Shown here: positions 8,168 to 16,638 of the stretch, piece after piece
Numbering within the stretch: position 1 is the stretch's first letter
How the letters are laid out: each line of letters opens with the position of its first letter
Assembly: GCF_003390845.1 (NCBI RefSeq)
Contig: NZ_QMEK01000003.1
Span: 186,001-250,000, forward strand
DNA from: Tropicimonas sp. IMCC34043
Lineage (GTDB): Bacteria > Pseudomonadota > Alphaproteobacteria > Rhodobacterales > Rhodobacteraceae
Direction of reading: 5' to 3'
Length of the DNA stretch: 64,000 nucleotides
Position numbers and translations under genes: made by a program
The notes under the pieces: generated by a model
Told to the model about the DNA's origin: nothing
The model's database searches: none
What the model saw: only the letters and a program-made list of their open reading frames with translations

Positions 8168-9100
8168 ATGCTTGAATACGTCCTTCGCAGAATCCTGCAA
8201 CTGATCCCGACGCTGCTGTTCATTCTGGTCGTTGTCTTTGCGCTGGTGCGTCTGCTGCCGGGCGATCCGGCAAGTGCCGTGCTGGGTGACCGGGCACTCG
8301 ACGCGGACGTCGAACGGATCAACCGCGAGCTCGGCCTCGATCAGCCGATCCCGGTGCAGTTCGTGCTGTTCGTGAAGTCCTTCGTGACCGGCGATCTGGG
8401 CAATTCGATTGCGCTCAAGGTGCCGGTCTCGACGCTGATCCTCGAACGCCTGCCGGTCACCATGATGCTGACCTTCATGGCCGCGGTGTTCGCTGTGGCG
8501 ACCTCGGTGCCGCTGGCGTTTCTGGCGGCACTGCGGCGGGGCCGCGCCACCGACACCGTGATCCGCAGTGGGTTTCAGGTCGGCCTGTCGATGCCGGTCT
8601 TCTTCGTTGGACTTGTGCTGCTGACCGTGTTTGGCGCCCGCCTGCGCTGGTTCCCGGTCGGCGGCTATGGCGAGGGGTTTTTCGACCACGTCTATCACCT
8701 GATCCTGCCCTCGATCACACTTGCGCTGTCGCTGTCGGCGGTGCTGATGCGCAACCTGCGCTCGGCGGTGATCAACGTGCTCGATGCCGATTATGTGGCA
8801 TTCGCCGAATCGAAAGGGCTGCGCAGCGGCATCATCCTGTTTCGTCATATCCTCAGAAACGCGCTGATCTCGACCCTGGCGATCTTCGGGCTGTCGATCG
8901 GCACGCTGCTCGGCGGCGCAGTCATCACCGAGAGCGTCTTTGCCGTGCCCGGCGCCGGCCGTCTGATGGTCGACAGCATCTATGGCCGCGACTATCCGGT
9001 GGTGCAGGGGCTGACCGTGGCGCTCGCGGTGCTGGTTTCGCTGACTTTCCTGACCACCGACCTGATCCAGGCATGGCTCGACCCGAGGTTGAAGAAGTGA
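8168..9100 (+). CDS. ABC transporter permease, DppB type
   Basis: This 310-residue inner-membrane permease of the binding-protein-dependent family has six predicted helices. The N-terminal DppB signature is 'MLEYVLRRILQLIPTLLFIL', and the family cytoplasmic coupling loop is 'ADYVAFAESKGLRSGIILF' followed by 'HILRNALI'. 'AVITESVFAVPGAGRLMVDS' is the usual DppB motif near the C-terminus. The start at 8168 gives the normal N-terminus of the family; the open frame extends 20 codons upstream through the hairpin. It overlaps the next permease gene by 4 nt (GTGA). Confidence 0.92.
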   Translation: MLEYVLRRILQLIPTLLFILVVVFALVRLLPGDPASAVLGDRALDADVERINRELGLDQPIPVQFVLFVKSFVTGDLGNSIALKVPVSTLILERLPVTMMLTFMAAVFAVATSVPLAFLAALRRGRATDTVIRSGFQVGLSMPVFFVGLVLLTVFGARLRWFPVGGYGEGFFDHVYHLILPSITLALSLSAVLMRNLRSAVINVLDADYVAFAESKGLRSGIILFRHILRNALISTLAIFGLSIGTLLGGAVITESVFAVPGAGRLMVDSIYGRDYPVVQGLTVALAVLVSLTFLTTDLIQAWLDPRLKK

Positions 9101-9957
9101 CCGATCTGCCCGCAGACGTCCCAGCGGATGCCCCGGCACGGTCCGCCCGCAGGCGCGCCCTGCCCGCAGCCCTGATCGGGGGCACCGTCATCCTCGGGCT
9201 GAGCCTGATCCTTGCCGTCTTCCCGTCGGTCTTCGCCCCCTACGATCCGCTCGCCTTCGACTATGGCGCGATCCTGCAGCCGCCCAGCCCGGCCCATCCG
9301 ATGGGCACCGACAATTTCGGCCGCGATATCCTCAGTCGGGTGATCCACGCCTATACCATCGACATGCAGATTGCGGTCCTGGGCACCATATTCCCGTTCG
9401 TCTTCGGCACCGCGGTCGGCGCCATCGTCGGCTATCTCGGCGGGTTCGCCGAGACGATCTTTGGCCGGATCGTCGATGTGGTCATCACCTTCCCGTTTCT
9501 GGTGCTGGTGATCGCCATCGTCTCGGTTCTGGGGCCGGGTCTTGCCAACATGTATATCGCGGTCGGGCTGGTCGGCTGGGTGTTCTATGGCCGGATCGTC
9601 GCCGCCGAGGTGAAGGTGCAAAAACAGCTCGACTATGCCGACGCCGGGCGGGTGATGGGCTATACCCATTCGCGGATCGTGTTTCGCCACCTGCTGCCGA
9701 ATTCGATCACCCCGGCCATCGTCTACTGGATGACCGACATGGCGCTGATCATCCTGCTGGGATCGAGCCTTGGCTATCTCGGCCTCGGCGCCCAGCCGCC
9801 CGCCGCCGAATGGGGCGTGCAGATCGCCGAGGGCAAGAATTTCATGACCACCGCCTGGTGGATCGCGGTCTTCCCGGGCGCCGCCATCGTCATCACCGGC
9901 CTCGGGTTCAGCCTGCTAGGCGACGGGCTGGCCGAAGTGCTGAGGGCGCGCCGATGA
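9097..9957 (+). CDS. ABC transporter permease, DppC type
   Basis: This 286-residue permease is the DppC partner. It has an N-terminal cytoplasmic tail, then a first helix around residues 25-45, then the family motifs 'HPMGTDNFGRDILSRVI' and the coupling loop 'DYADAGRVMGYTHSRIVFRH'. The start is placed at GTG 9097, which overlaps the previous stop (GTGA) and has GAGG about 8 nt upstream. An in-frame ATG at 9073 would add eight residues. It pairs with the gene at 8168 to form the membrane channel and overlaps the ATPase gene by 4 nt. Confidence 0.92.
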   Translation: MTDLPADVPADAPARSARRRALPAALIGGTVILGLSLILAVFPSVFAPYDPLAFDYGAILQPPSPAHPMGTDNFGRDILSRVIHAYTIDMQIAVLGTIFPFVFGTAVGAIVGYLGGFAETIFGRIVDVVITFPFLVLVIAIVSVLGPGLANMYIAVGLVGWVFYGRIVAAEVKVQKQLDYADAGRVMGYTHSRIVFRHLLPNSITPAIVYWMTDMALIILLGSSLGYLGLGAQPPAAEWGVQIAEGKNFMTTAWWIAVFPGAAIVITGLGFSLLGDGLAEVLRARR

Positions 9958-10949
9958 CCGCAGCCCCGGCTCTGTCCGTCCGCAACCTCACAACGACCTT
10001 CGATCTGGGCGCCTCGCGCGTCGCCGCGGTGCGCGACGTGTCCTTCGATGTGATGCCGGGCGAGGTGCTGGGCCTTGTCGGCGAAAGCGGGTCCGGCAAA
10101 AGCGTCACCCTGCGGTCGCTGACCCGGCTGCTGCCGTCCGGCGCCGAGGTATCGGGGCAGGTGATCTGGCAGGGGCGCAACCTTGTCGGGCTGGCGCCGA
10201 AGGATCTTCGCAAGGTACGCGGCGGCGAAATCTCGATGATCTTTCAGGAGCCGGCGACAGCCCTGAACCCGGTGCTGCCGATCCGGGTTCAGATCGAAGA
10301 GAACCTGCGCGCCCACACAACGCTCGACCGTGCCGGGCGGCGGCGTCGGTCGCAGGAACTGCTCGACCTCGTCGGCATTCCCGATGCGGCGCGGCGGCTC
10401 GACGAATATCCGCATCAGTTCTCGGGCGGGATGCGCCAGCGCGCGATGATCGCCATCGCGCTTGCCAGCGCGCCACGGCTGCTTCTGGCGGACGAACCGA
10501 CAACCGCGCTTGACGTGACGATCCAGGATCAGATCCTGAACCTTATCCTCGATCTGCGGGACGAGCTTGGCATGAGCGTGGTGCTGGTCACCCACGATCT
10601 TGGCGTCATCGCCCAGACCTGCGACCGCATGGCGGTGATGTACGCCGGCCGGATCGTCGAAGAGGGGGGTGTGAGCCCCGTCCTTGGCCATCCGGCCCAT
10701 GCCTATACGCTCGGTCTGCTCGGGTCGGTGCCACAGGCCGGGACCGAACGCACGGTGCTGCGCTCGATCGAGGGCACGCCGCCGGCGCTGTCGGCGATCC
10801 CGCCCGGCTGCGCCTTTGCGCCCCGCTGCGTATTTGCGACCGACATCTGCCGCACCAGAGCGCCAGAACTGGTCGGGACGACCGAGGGCCACGCCGCCGC
10901 CTGTCATCACAGTGCCATGGTACGCCATCAACTGGGGGTCAGCGCATGA
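9954..10949 (+). CDS. ABC transporter ATP-binding protein, DppD type
   Basis: This 331-residue ATPase is the first of a pair. Walker A is 'GESGSGKS', the ABC signature is 'FSGGMRQR', Walker B is '[12 protein letters not shown]', and the switch His is in 'LVTHDLG'. The C-terminal oligopeptide-transporter extension with its Cys-rich stretch ('[17 protein letters not shown]') may hold an iron-sulfur cluster, as in several Dpp/Opp ATPases. ATG 9954 overlaps the stop of the permease gene (ATGA). It powers peptide import together with the gene at 10946. Confidence 0.94.
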   Translation: MTAAPALSVRNLTTTFDLGASRVAAVRDVSFDVMPGEVLGLVGESGSGKSVTLRSLTRLLPSGAEVSGQVIWQGRNLVGLAPKDLRKVRGGEISMIFQEPATALNPVLPIRVQIEENLRAHTTLDRAGRRRRSQELLDLVGIPDAARRLDEYPHQFSGGMRQRAMIAIALASAPRLLLADEPTTALDVTIQDQILNLILDLRDELGMSVVLVTHDLGVIAQTCDRMAVMYAGRIVEEGGVSPVLGHPAHAYTLGLLGSVPQAGTERTVLRSIEGTPPALSAIPPGCAFAPRCVFATDICRTRAPELVGTTEGHAAACHHSAMVRHQLGVSA

Positions 10950-11953
10950 CTGCGGACCAGCCGCTGATCTCGGTCCAGGAGGTCTCGAAGAGTTTCGAGC
11001 TGAAGCGCACGCTCTCCGAGCGGTTCAGCGGCCTGCCGCCACGGGCGGTTCATGCGCTCAATGGTATCAACCTCGACATCCGGCGCGGCGAAACGCTGGG
11101 ACTGGTGGGCGAAAGCGGGTGTGGCAAGTCGACCCTCGCACGCTGTCTGGTGCGGCTCTACGAGGTCGACGGCGGCCGGGTCTGGTTCGAGGGGCGCGAC
11201 ATTGCCGGGCTGTCCGGCACCGGATTGCGGGCCTTCAACCGCCGGGTCCAGATGATCTTCCAGGATCCCTACAGTTCGCTCAATCCGCGGATGAGCGTGG
11301 CGCAGACCCTGGCCGAGGCGCTGAATGTCCACAGGATGGTGCCGCCCGGACGGGTCGCTGCGCGCATTGCCGAGCTGCTGGAGCTGGTCGGTCTGCCGCA
11401 GGATGCCGCCGGCAAGCACCCGCACGAATTCTCGGGCGGTCAGCGGCAGCGGATCGGCATCGCGCGTGCGCTCTCGGTCGAACCCGAGGTGCTGGTCGCG
11501 GATGAACTCGTCTCGGCGCTTGATGTCTCGGTCCAGGCGCAGGTGGTGAACCTGCTGCTGGAACTGCAGGAAAAGCTCGACCTCACGGTGGTTTTCGTCG
11601 CGCACGACCTGCGTCTTGTGCGCCATGTCTCGCACCGGGTCGCGGTGATGTATCTTGGCAAGGTGGTCGAGATCGGCCCGACCGAGGAGTTGTTCCGCGC
11701 CCCCCGGCACCCCTATACCCAGGCGCTTCTCAAGGCGGCGCCGTCGCTCGACCCGAGCCAGCGCAGCCGCAAGGTGGCGGCCCGCGGCGAACTGCCCAGC
11801 CCCATCGACCTGCCCTCGGGCTGCCTGTTCAACAGCCGGTGTGCGCATGTGACCGCGCATTGCCGGGCCGAGGTCCCGCGTCTCGAACCGCGCCGCGGCG
11901 TGCATCAGGTCGCGTGTCTCATCGACCCCTCAGATCGGACTGACCCCTCATGA
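10946..11953 (+). CDS. ABC transporter ATP-binding protein, DppF type
   Basis: This 335-residue second ATPase has Walker A 'GESGCGKST', signature 'FSGGQRQRIG', and Walker B 'VLVADELVSALD' with Leu instead of the usual Pro after DE. 'FVAHDLRLVRHVSHRV' carries the switch His. The C-terminal extension 'PSGCLFNSRCAHVTAHC' is again of the Cys-rich OppF type. It overlaps both neighbours by 4 nt, and its stop overlaps the start of the M32 carboxypeptidase gene, which ties peptide uptake to peptide breakdown in one transcript. Confidence 0.94.
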   Translation: MTADQPLISVQEVSKSFELKRTLSERFSGLPPRAVHALNGINLDIRRGETLGLVGESGCGKSTLARCLVRLYEVDGGRVWFEGRDIAGLSGTGLRAFNRRVQMIFQDPYSSLNPRMSVAQTLAEALNVHRMVPPGRVAARIAELLELVGLPQDAAGKHPHEFSGGQRQRIGIARALSVEPEVLVADELVSALDVSVQAQVVNLLLELQEKLDLTVVFVAHDLRLVRHVSHRVAVMYLGKVVEIGPTEELFRAPRHPYTQALLKAAPSLDPSQRSRKVAARGELPSPIDLPSGCLFNSRCAHVTAHCRAEVPRLEPRRGVHQVACLIDPSDRTDPS

Positions 11954-13464
11954 CCTACCAGACGTTCGAGGCGCAGATCGCGCGCGTCAACGACATCCTC
12001 TGCACGCTGAACCTGCTCGCCTGGGACAGCCGGACCATGATGCCGGCGGGCGGGGTCGAGGCGCGCGCCGAACAGGTGGCGACGCTGACCTCGCTGGCGC
12101 GCGAACTTGCGACCGGCGACGACATGGCCCGTGCCATCGATGGGGCAAAGAACGACCTAGCAAATGCGGCACCGGACGACATTCGTGTGCGCGCCGTGGC
12201 CCGCGCCGAACAGGAACTGGCGGTGCTTTGCGCGGTGCCGCCCGAGGTGACCAACCGGCTTGCCGCCATGTCGGCCCGCGCCCACAGCGCCTGGGTCGCG
12301 GCGCGGGCGGCGAACGATTTCGCCGCCTATGCGCCGATGCTCGAACAGATCATGGCGCTGCAACGTCAGGTCGCTTCGGCCATCGGGGGCGCGCATCCCT
12401 ATGACGCCATGGTGGGGCGGTTCGAGCCGGGGATGACCTGGGCGCGGTTGCAGGAGATCTATGCTGAGCTCAAGACTGCCATCGTTCCGCTGATCGGGCG
12501 GGCCCGCGCGGCTGGCACGCCGCGCCACGATTTCATGTCCCGCGCCTTTCCTGTACCGGCGCAGAAGTCCTTCGCACTGGGGCTGGCGGGCCGGATGGGA
12601 TACGACCTCGGCCGCGGGCGGCTCGACGATACGGCGCATCCGTTCGAGATTTCGTTCACCCGCGGCGACGTGCGCATTACCAGCCGGTTTCACGAGACGA
12701 ACTTTCCGGGCGGGGTCTTTGCGCTCTGGCACGAGGCCGGGCACGCGATGTACGAACAGAACATCGCGCCCGAATTCACCCGCACGATCTTTGCGACCGA
12801 CCTTGTGAACCTTTATGCCGTCGGCGGCGCGAGCTTTTCCATGCACGAGGCGCAATCGCGGATGTGGGAAAACCGCGTCGGGCGGACGCCGGAATTCTGG
12901 GATCTGCACTATGGTGCGCTGCGCGATGCCTTCCCCGACCAGCTTTCCGACGTGAGTGTCGAGACGTTCTGGCGCGCGGTAAACCGGGTGAACCCCAGCC
13001 TGATCCGCGTCGAGGCGGACGAGCTGACCTATGACATGCACATCATTCTGCGTTCCGAGATCGAGGCGGCGCTGATGGCGGGCGACATCGCGGTGAACGA
13101 CCTGCCAGCGGTCTGGAGCGAAAAGATGAAGACGCTGCTCGACGTCGACGTGCCCGACGATGCCAGCGGCGTGCTGCAGGATGTCCACTGGGCGCATGGC
13201 TATGTCGGGTCGTTTCCGACCTACACGCTTGGGAATATCATGTCGGCGCAGCTTTTTGCCGTCGCCGAGACGGCGCCTGGGGTACGTGACGGGCTGCGGA
13301 CGGGGAATTATGCGCCGCTTTTCGCCTTCATGCGCGAGGCGGTCTGGCGCCACGGCCGCGCCGCCACGCCTGATGAGACGTTGCAACGGGTGGCGGGCAG
13401 TGCACTCGATCCGGCCGCCTACATTGCCCATCTTTCCCACAAGGTCGAAAGGCTGGTCGCATGA
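11950..13464 (+). CDS. M32 family metallocarboxypeptidase (carboxypeptidase Taq-like)
   Basis: This 504-residue protein has the usual length of the family. The zinc motif HExxH is 'HEAGH' at residues 261-265 within 'ALWHEAGHAMYEQ', and the M32 signatures 'TRGDVRITSRF' before it and 'HEAQSRMWENRVGR' after it are present. Members are cytosolic dimers that release C-terminal residues from peptides with broad specificity. Its start overlaps the ATPase stop and its stop overlaps the next gene. Within the operon it probably degrades peptides brought in by the importer. Confidence 0.95.
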   Translation: MTYQTFEAQIARVNDILCTLNLLAWDSRTMMPAGGVEARAEQVATLTSLARELATGDDMARAIDGAKNDLANAAPDDIRVRAVARAEQELAVLCAVPPEVTNRLAAMSARAHSAWVAARAANDFAAYAPMLEQIMALQRQVASAIGGAHPYDAMVGRFEPGMTWARLQEIYAELKTAIVPLIGRARAAGTPRHDFMSRAFPVPAQKSFALGLAGRMGYDLGRGRLDDTAHPFEISFTRGDVRITSRFHETNFPGGVFALWHEAGHAMYEQNIAPEFTRTIFATDLVNLYAVGGASFSMHEAQSRMWENRVGRTPEFWDLHYGALRDAFPDQLSDVSVETFWRAVNRVNPSLIRVEADELTYDMHIILRSEIEAALMAGDIAVNDLPAVWSEKMKTLLDVDVPDDASGVLQDVHWAHGYVGSFPTYTLGNIMSAQLFAVAETAPGVRDGLRTGNYAPLFAFMREAVWRHGRAATPDETLQRVAGSALDPAAYIAHLSHKVERLVA

Positions 13465-13970
13465 GCACGCTGCCCCCTCAGCCCGCGATCGTGACCGCGG
13501 ATCTTTTTGACGCGCATCACGACCAAATCGCCGTGATCGACCTGCAGTTCCGCTCCTTCGGGCGCTTCGCAAGCTTCTTTGGCCCGGCCGCTACCCTGCG
13601 ATGTTTCGAGGATCACACGCCGGTGCTGGCACAGCTCGAGACTCCCGGACAGGGGCGGGTGCTGGTGGTCGACGCGCGCGGGTCGCTTCGGGTCGGCGTC
13701 ATGGGCGACCGGCTGGCGGCGAAGGCGGTCGCCAACGGCTGGCGCGGCGTCGTCATCAACGGGGCGATCCGCGACAGTCTGGGGATTGATGCGCTGGAAC
13801 TCGGGGTGCGGGCGCTTGGCACGACTGCGCGCCGCGGCTGGTTGCAAAACCCCTCCGAGACCGCAGTGTCGGTCACCATCGGCGGTGTCAGCGTGAGCGC
13901 GGGGCACTGGATCTATGCCGACCGCGACAGCGTGATCGTTGCCCCGGCCGAGCTGCCTCTGGAGCCCTAG
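13461..13970 (+). CDS. RraA-family protein (possible 2-keto acid aldolase/decarboxylase)
   Basis: This 169-residue protein resembles RraA: 'TADLFDAH', 'GRVLVVDARGSLRVGVMGD' and 'NGWRGVVINGAIRDS' match the fold and the anion-binding loop. The family contains RNase E inhibitors and metal-dependent 4-hydroxy-4-methyl-2-oxoglutarate aldolases/oxaloacetate decarboxylases; an Arg-Asp pair ('IRDS') as in the aldolases is present. As the last gene of a catabolic operon, an enzymatic role on a keto acid is more likely than RNase control. ATG overlaps the preceding stop by 4 nt. The next gene is convergent. Confidence 0.85.
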   Translation: MSTLPPQPAIVTADLFDAHHDQIAVIDLQFRSFGRFASFFGPAATLRCFEDHTPVLAQLETPGQGRVLVVDARGSLRVGVMGDRLAAKAVANGWRGVVINGAIRDSLGIDALELGVRALGTTARRGWLQNPSETAVSVTIGGVSVSAGHWIYADRDSVIVAPAELPLEP

Positions 13971-14006
13971 GCACAGGCTTCGCGTGGCAAGGATTGGGGC
14001 GGGCGT

Positions 14007-15482
14007 TCACAGGAATTCCGCCGGGACATGGCGGTAGGGCAGCGTCGAAAGGTCGACCGGCGCCAGCCCGGCACAGTCCAGATCGATGATCTGGCTGCAA
14101 AGGTCCTGAAAACCCGCCCGGAAATGGTTCTTGGCCTTGACCGCGAAGATCGCCACCTCTGCCAGGTCGATCCCGTGCAGGTCGCACCAGGCGGGGTCGT
14201 TGGCGCTCTGGCAGGTTTCGCAGATCACCACGCGCATCTGCCCCTGCCGCAGTACCGCCGTCCGGCCAAGGTCGATCTGGCGGCCGTATTCCATCGGCCC
14301 GCGGTTGCGGAACCGCCCGTCGGTCAGGCGTTCGACCACGCCCTCGAACGGCACCGGGGCGCCGAATTCGGGCAGTATCCGCCCGCCAAGGCCGCAGGAA
14401 ATGGCCGCGCCTTCGCCCAAGTCATGGGCGCGGGCGACAAGGCCCGGATCGAAGAAGAAACAGAACACGGTCGGAAGATCCGGCGCCGCCTCGACCAGTG
14501 CCCGGAACTGCGCCGTGGTGTCGCCGATCCCGCCTGACAACGGGTTGTCCGCCGGATCGACAAGCGCGATCGGCCAGCCAGCCCCGGCATCGAGATCGGC
14601 CAGGGCCTTTGCAACCGCGGTCGGTGCATCTGGCAGCGTGATCGCAAAGTCACCGCTGCGCGCCAGATAGGCCGCCGACAATCGCGCGATTGCCGGGGCC
14701 GGATCGCGGTCGGGCAGGTGGGTCACGGTGACGATGGCGCGGGTGTTTTGCGTATCGGCATAGGCGAAGCCGCCGAAAAGCGAGACATCCTCGAACCCCT
14801 CCGCCGCGCATTCCGTGTCTGCCATGGCAACGAGCTCGGCCATCGGTCCGGCGTCTGTGCGCATGCCATGCGACAGCGGCAGGAAGTCAAGCTGGCGCAG
14901 TTCGATCCGTGGGCGCACACCGGTTTCAAAGGCGCGCTCCATGGCCGAAAGCGCGCGCAGCGCCGTGGCGTCCATATCGACGTGGGGATAGCTGTGATAG
15001 CCCGACAGGATGTCCACAACCCCGACCAGCGTGGGGTCGAGGCAGGCGTGCATGTCGAAACTGACCGCCAGCAGGGGATCGGGCCCGATGGCCCGGCGCA
15101 GCGCGGTCAGGAAGCTGTAGTCGGGCGAGAGATCGCCCTCGGCCACCATGGCGCCATGCAGCGACAGATAGACCCCGTCCCAGTCGCCAGCCTGCAGGTC
15201 CTCCAGAATCTCCCGGGTGATCGCCGCGCAGGCATCGCGCGTCACAGGTCCCAGCGGCGGCGCCGAGGTGCAGCGCGACACGGTGACATCCCAATGGGGA
15301 TGGTCGTCCAGAAAACCCGCCAGCCCGCCCAGTTCGGTCGCCGTGCTGCGGGCGTCTGCCAGGGCTTCCTTTCCCTTCGTCCATTCGCGGCGACGGAAAT
15401 CATCCAGCGTGGTGGCGACCGGATTGAAGCTGTTGGCCTCGTGCCAGATGCGGGCAACAGCGATGCGGCGGGGGGCTGGCAT
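14007..15482 (-). CDS. M81 family metallopeptidase (MlrC/microcystinase C-like)
   Basis: This 491-residue protein spans both MlrC domains. N-terminal DUF1485-type metal-site motifs are 'ARIWHEANSFNPV', 'LSLHGAMVAEGD' and 'SFDMHACLDP' followed by 'YHSYPHVDMDATA'. The C-terminal domain starts near 300 ('LVDPADNPLSGGIGDTT'). MlrC was first known for the last step of microcystin degradation, but most homologues sit with peptide ABC transporters and their substrates are unknown. It is downstream of the RpiR regulator gene (14 bp gap, same strand) and has a second paralogue at 17973, across the shared control region. AAAGAGG lies before the ATG. Confidence 0.9.
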   Translation of the reverse strand: MPAPRRIAVARIWHEANSFNPVATTLDDFRRREWTKGKEALADARSTATELGGLAGFLDDHPHWDVTVSRCTSAPPLGPVTRDACAAITREILEDLQAGDWDGVYLSLHGAMVAEGDLSPDYSFLTALRRAIGPDPLLAVSFDMHACLDPTLVGVVDILSGYHSYPHVDMDATALRALSAMERAFETGVRPRIELRQLDFLPLSHGMRTDAGPMAELVAMADTECAAEGFEDVSLFGGFAYADTQNTRAIVTVTHLPDRDPAPAIARLSAAYLARSGDFAITLPDAPTAVAKALADLDAGAGWPIALVDPADNPLSGGIGDTTAQFRALVEAAPDLPTVFCFFFDPGLVARAHDLGEGAAISCGLGGRILPEFGAPVPFEGVVERLTDGRFRNRGPMEYGRQIDLGRTAVLRQGQMRVVICETCQSANDPAWCDLHGIDLAEVAIFAVKAKNHFRAGFQDLCSQIIDLDCAGLAPVDLSTLPYRHVPAEFL

Positions 15483-15496
15483 GGGGCCTCTTTCGG

Positions 15497-16384
15497 TCAG
15501 ATCCGGCGGGGCGGGATCGTGTTGGTGTAGATGTTGAGCGAGGCCAGATGCTGGTCTGCCCGTTGCAGGGCGTCGAGCGAGGCCTGCCGGTCGCGGTTGG
15601 CCAGCAGGCCGCAGAGCACCTCAGAAACCGCCAGCGCTGGGGTCAGGGTGTGAAAGAAGGTCTGGCTTTCGGTGGCGCACAGGATCGATGCCTCGGAAAT
15701 CCCGATCAGCGGCGAGACCTCGCTGTCGGTGATCGCGACGATGCCGATTTTCTTCTCGCGGGCGAGCCGTGCAATTTCCAGCGTCTGCAGCGCATAGGGG
15801 CTGATCGAGATCACCAGCAGCACATCCTGATCGCCGGCGCGCAGCAGGCCATCGACGCCGGTACCGGCCGGCCCGTCGAGATGCACGCTCTTGTCGCCCA
15901 GAAGCGTCATCACATAGTGAAAATGCCAGGCGACCGAATGGCAGGACCGCAGCCCGAGGACATAGACCCGCCGTGCCGCCGCCAGCCGGTCTGCGACCGC
16001 CTGCAGGCGCGCCAGCGACTCGGGCTCGCTCAGCCGGGCGATCTGGCCGGACAGGCTTTGCAACATGCGGTGCGCCAGCCCGCTGCCCGCCTCTGTGCCC
16101 GCGTTGTCGCGTTCGATGGCGCGGGCGGCGAACCCGTCGGCGCGCAGGCGCAGCGCATCCGAGAAATGCACGCGGATGTCCTCGAACCCCGCCAGCCCCA
16201 GGAATTTCGCCAGCCGTGTCATGGTCGCCGGCTGCACCCCGGCATTGCGTGCCAGTTCGCGCATCGAGACAAGCGCAACCTCCTGCGAGTGTTCGAGGAT
16301 ATAGCGCGCGGCCGCCTGCAGCTGCGGCGACATGGCATCAAAGCGCTCGACGATCCGGTCTCTCACGGCGCCTTGTTGCAACAT
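15497..16384 (-). CDS. MurR/RpiR family transcriptional regulator
   Basis: This 295-residue protein has an N-terminal RpiR helix-turn-helix ('SMRELARNAGVQPATMTRLA', residues about 42-61) and a C-terminal SIS domain ('RRVYVLGLRSCHSVAWHF', 'DVLLVISISPYALQTLEIA', 'KIGIVAITDSEVSPL'). Such regulators bind phosphosugars or other small ligands through SIS. The ATG at 16384 was chosen over the in-frame GTG at 16393 because AAGGTG lies 6 nt before it. It is the first gene of the minus-strand pair with M81 and diverges from the aminotransferase operon, so it probably controls both. Confidence 0.9.
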   Translation of the reverse strand: MLQQGAVRDRIVERFDAMSPQLQAAARYILEHSQEVALVSMRELARNAGVQPATMTRLAKFLGLAGFEDIRVHFSDALRLRADGFAARAIERDNAGTEAGSGLAHRMLQSLSGQIARLSEPESLARLQAVADRLAAARRVYVLGLRSCHSVAWHFHYVMTLLGDKSVHLDGPAGTGVDGLLRAGDQDVLLVISISPYALQTLEIARLAREKKIGIVAITDSEVSPLIGISEASILCATESQTFFHTLTPALAVSEVLCGLLANRDRQASLDALQRADQHLASLNIYTNTIPPRRI

Positions 16385-16426
16385 TCGATTCACCTTTCAG
16401 ATAGAGGCATGCGTCTACTCTGGCGA

Positions 16427-16439
16427 TTCCCTAAGGGAA
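16427..16439. promoter_or_regulatory. Candidate RpiR operator TTCCCTAAGGGAA
   Basis: A perfect odd-length palindrome (TTCCCT-A-AGGGAA) lies about 43 bp upstream of the RpiR start codon, in the AT-rich 254-bp region shared with the aminotransferase operon. Position and symmetry fit a dimeric regulator site. No second full copy is visible. Confidence 0.4.
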
Positions 16440-16638
16440 ACACAAAATATACTCACATTCTTTCCACAAAATTCCAGAACTGCTGAAGATTTGAACGTTT
16501 CACCAAAAGCGAACACGATCCACTCGGAACTTTACGTCTCGATATGAAACAAGTGTTGCAAATCCTGTCGTGCTCTGCAAGGCAAAGATACGCCGCGGGT
16601 GCGTCCCGCGATTTCGCCGCAGAACCCGGGAAGCAGAC

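Noticed and set aside
6422-9139. A 905-codon open frame on the minus strand opposite the first binding-protein and permease genes
   Set aside because: It is low-complexity (His/Arg/Gly/Asp-rich), has no recognisable domain and mirrors the G/C third-position bias of the sense genes. It is a frame shadow.
13461-13970. RraA as RNase E regulator
   Set aside because: The fold matches, but the gene is translationally coupled to a peptidase and importer operon, so the enzymatic members of the family are a better guide.
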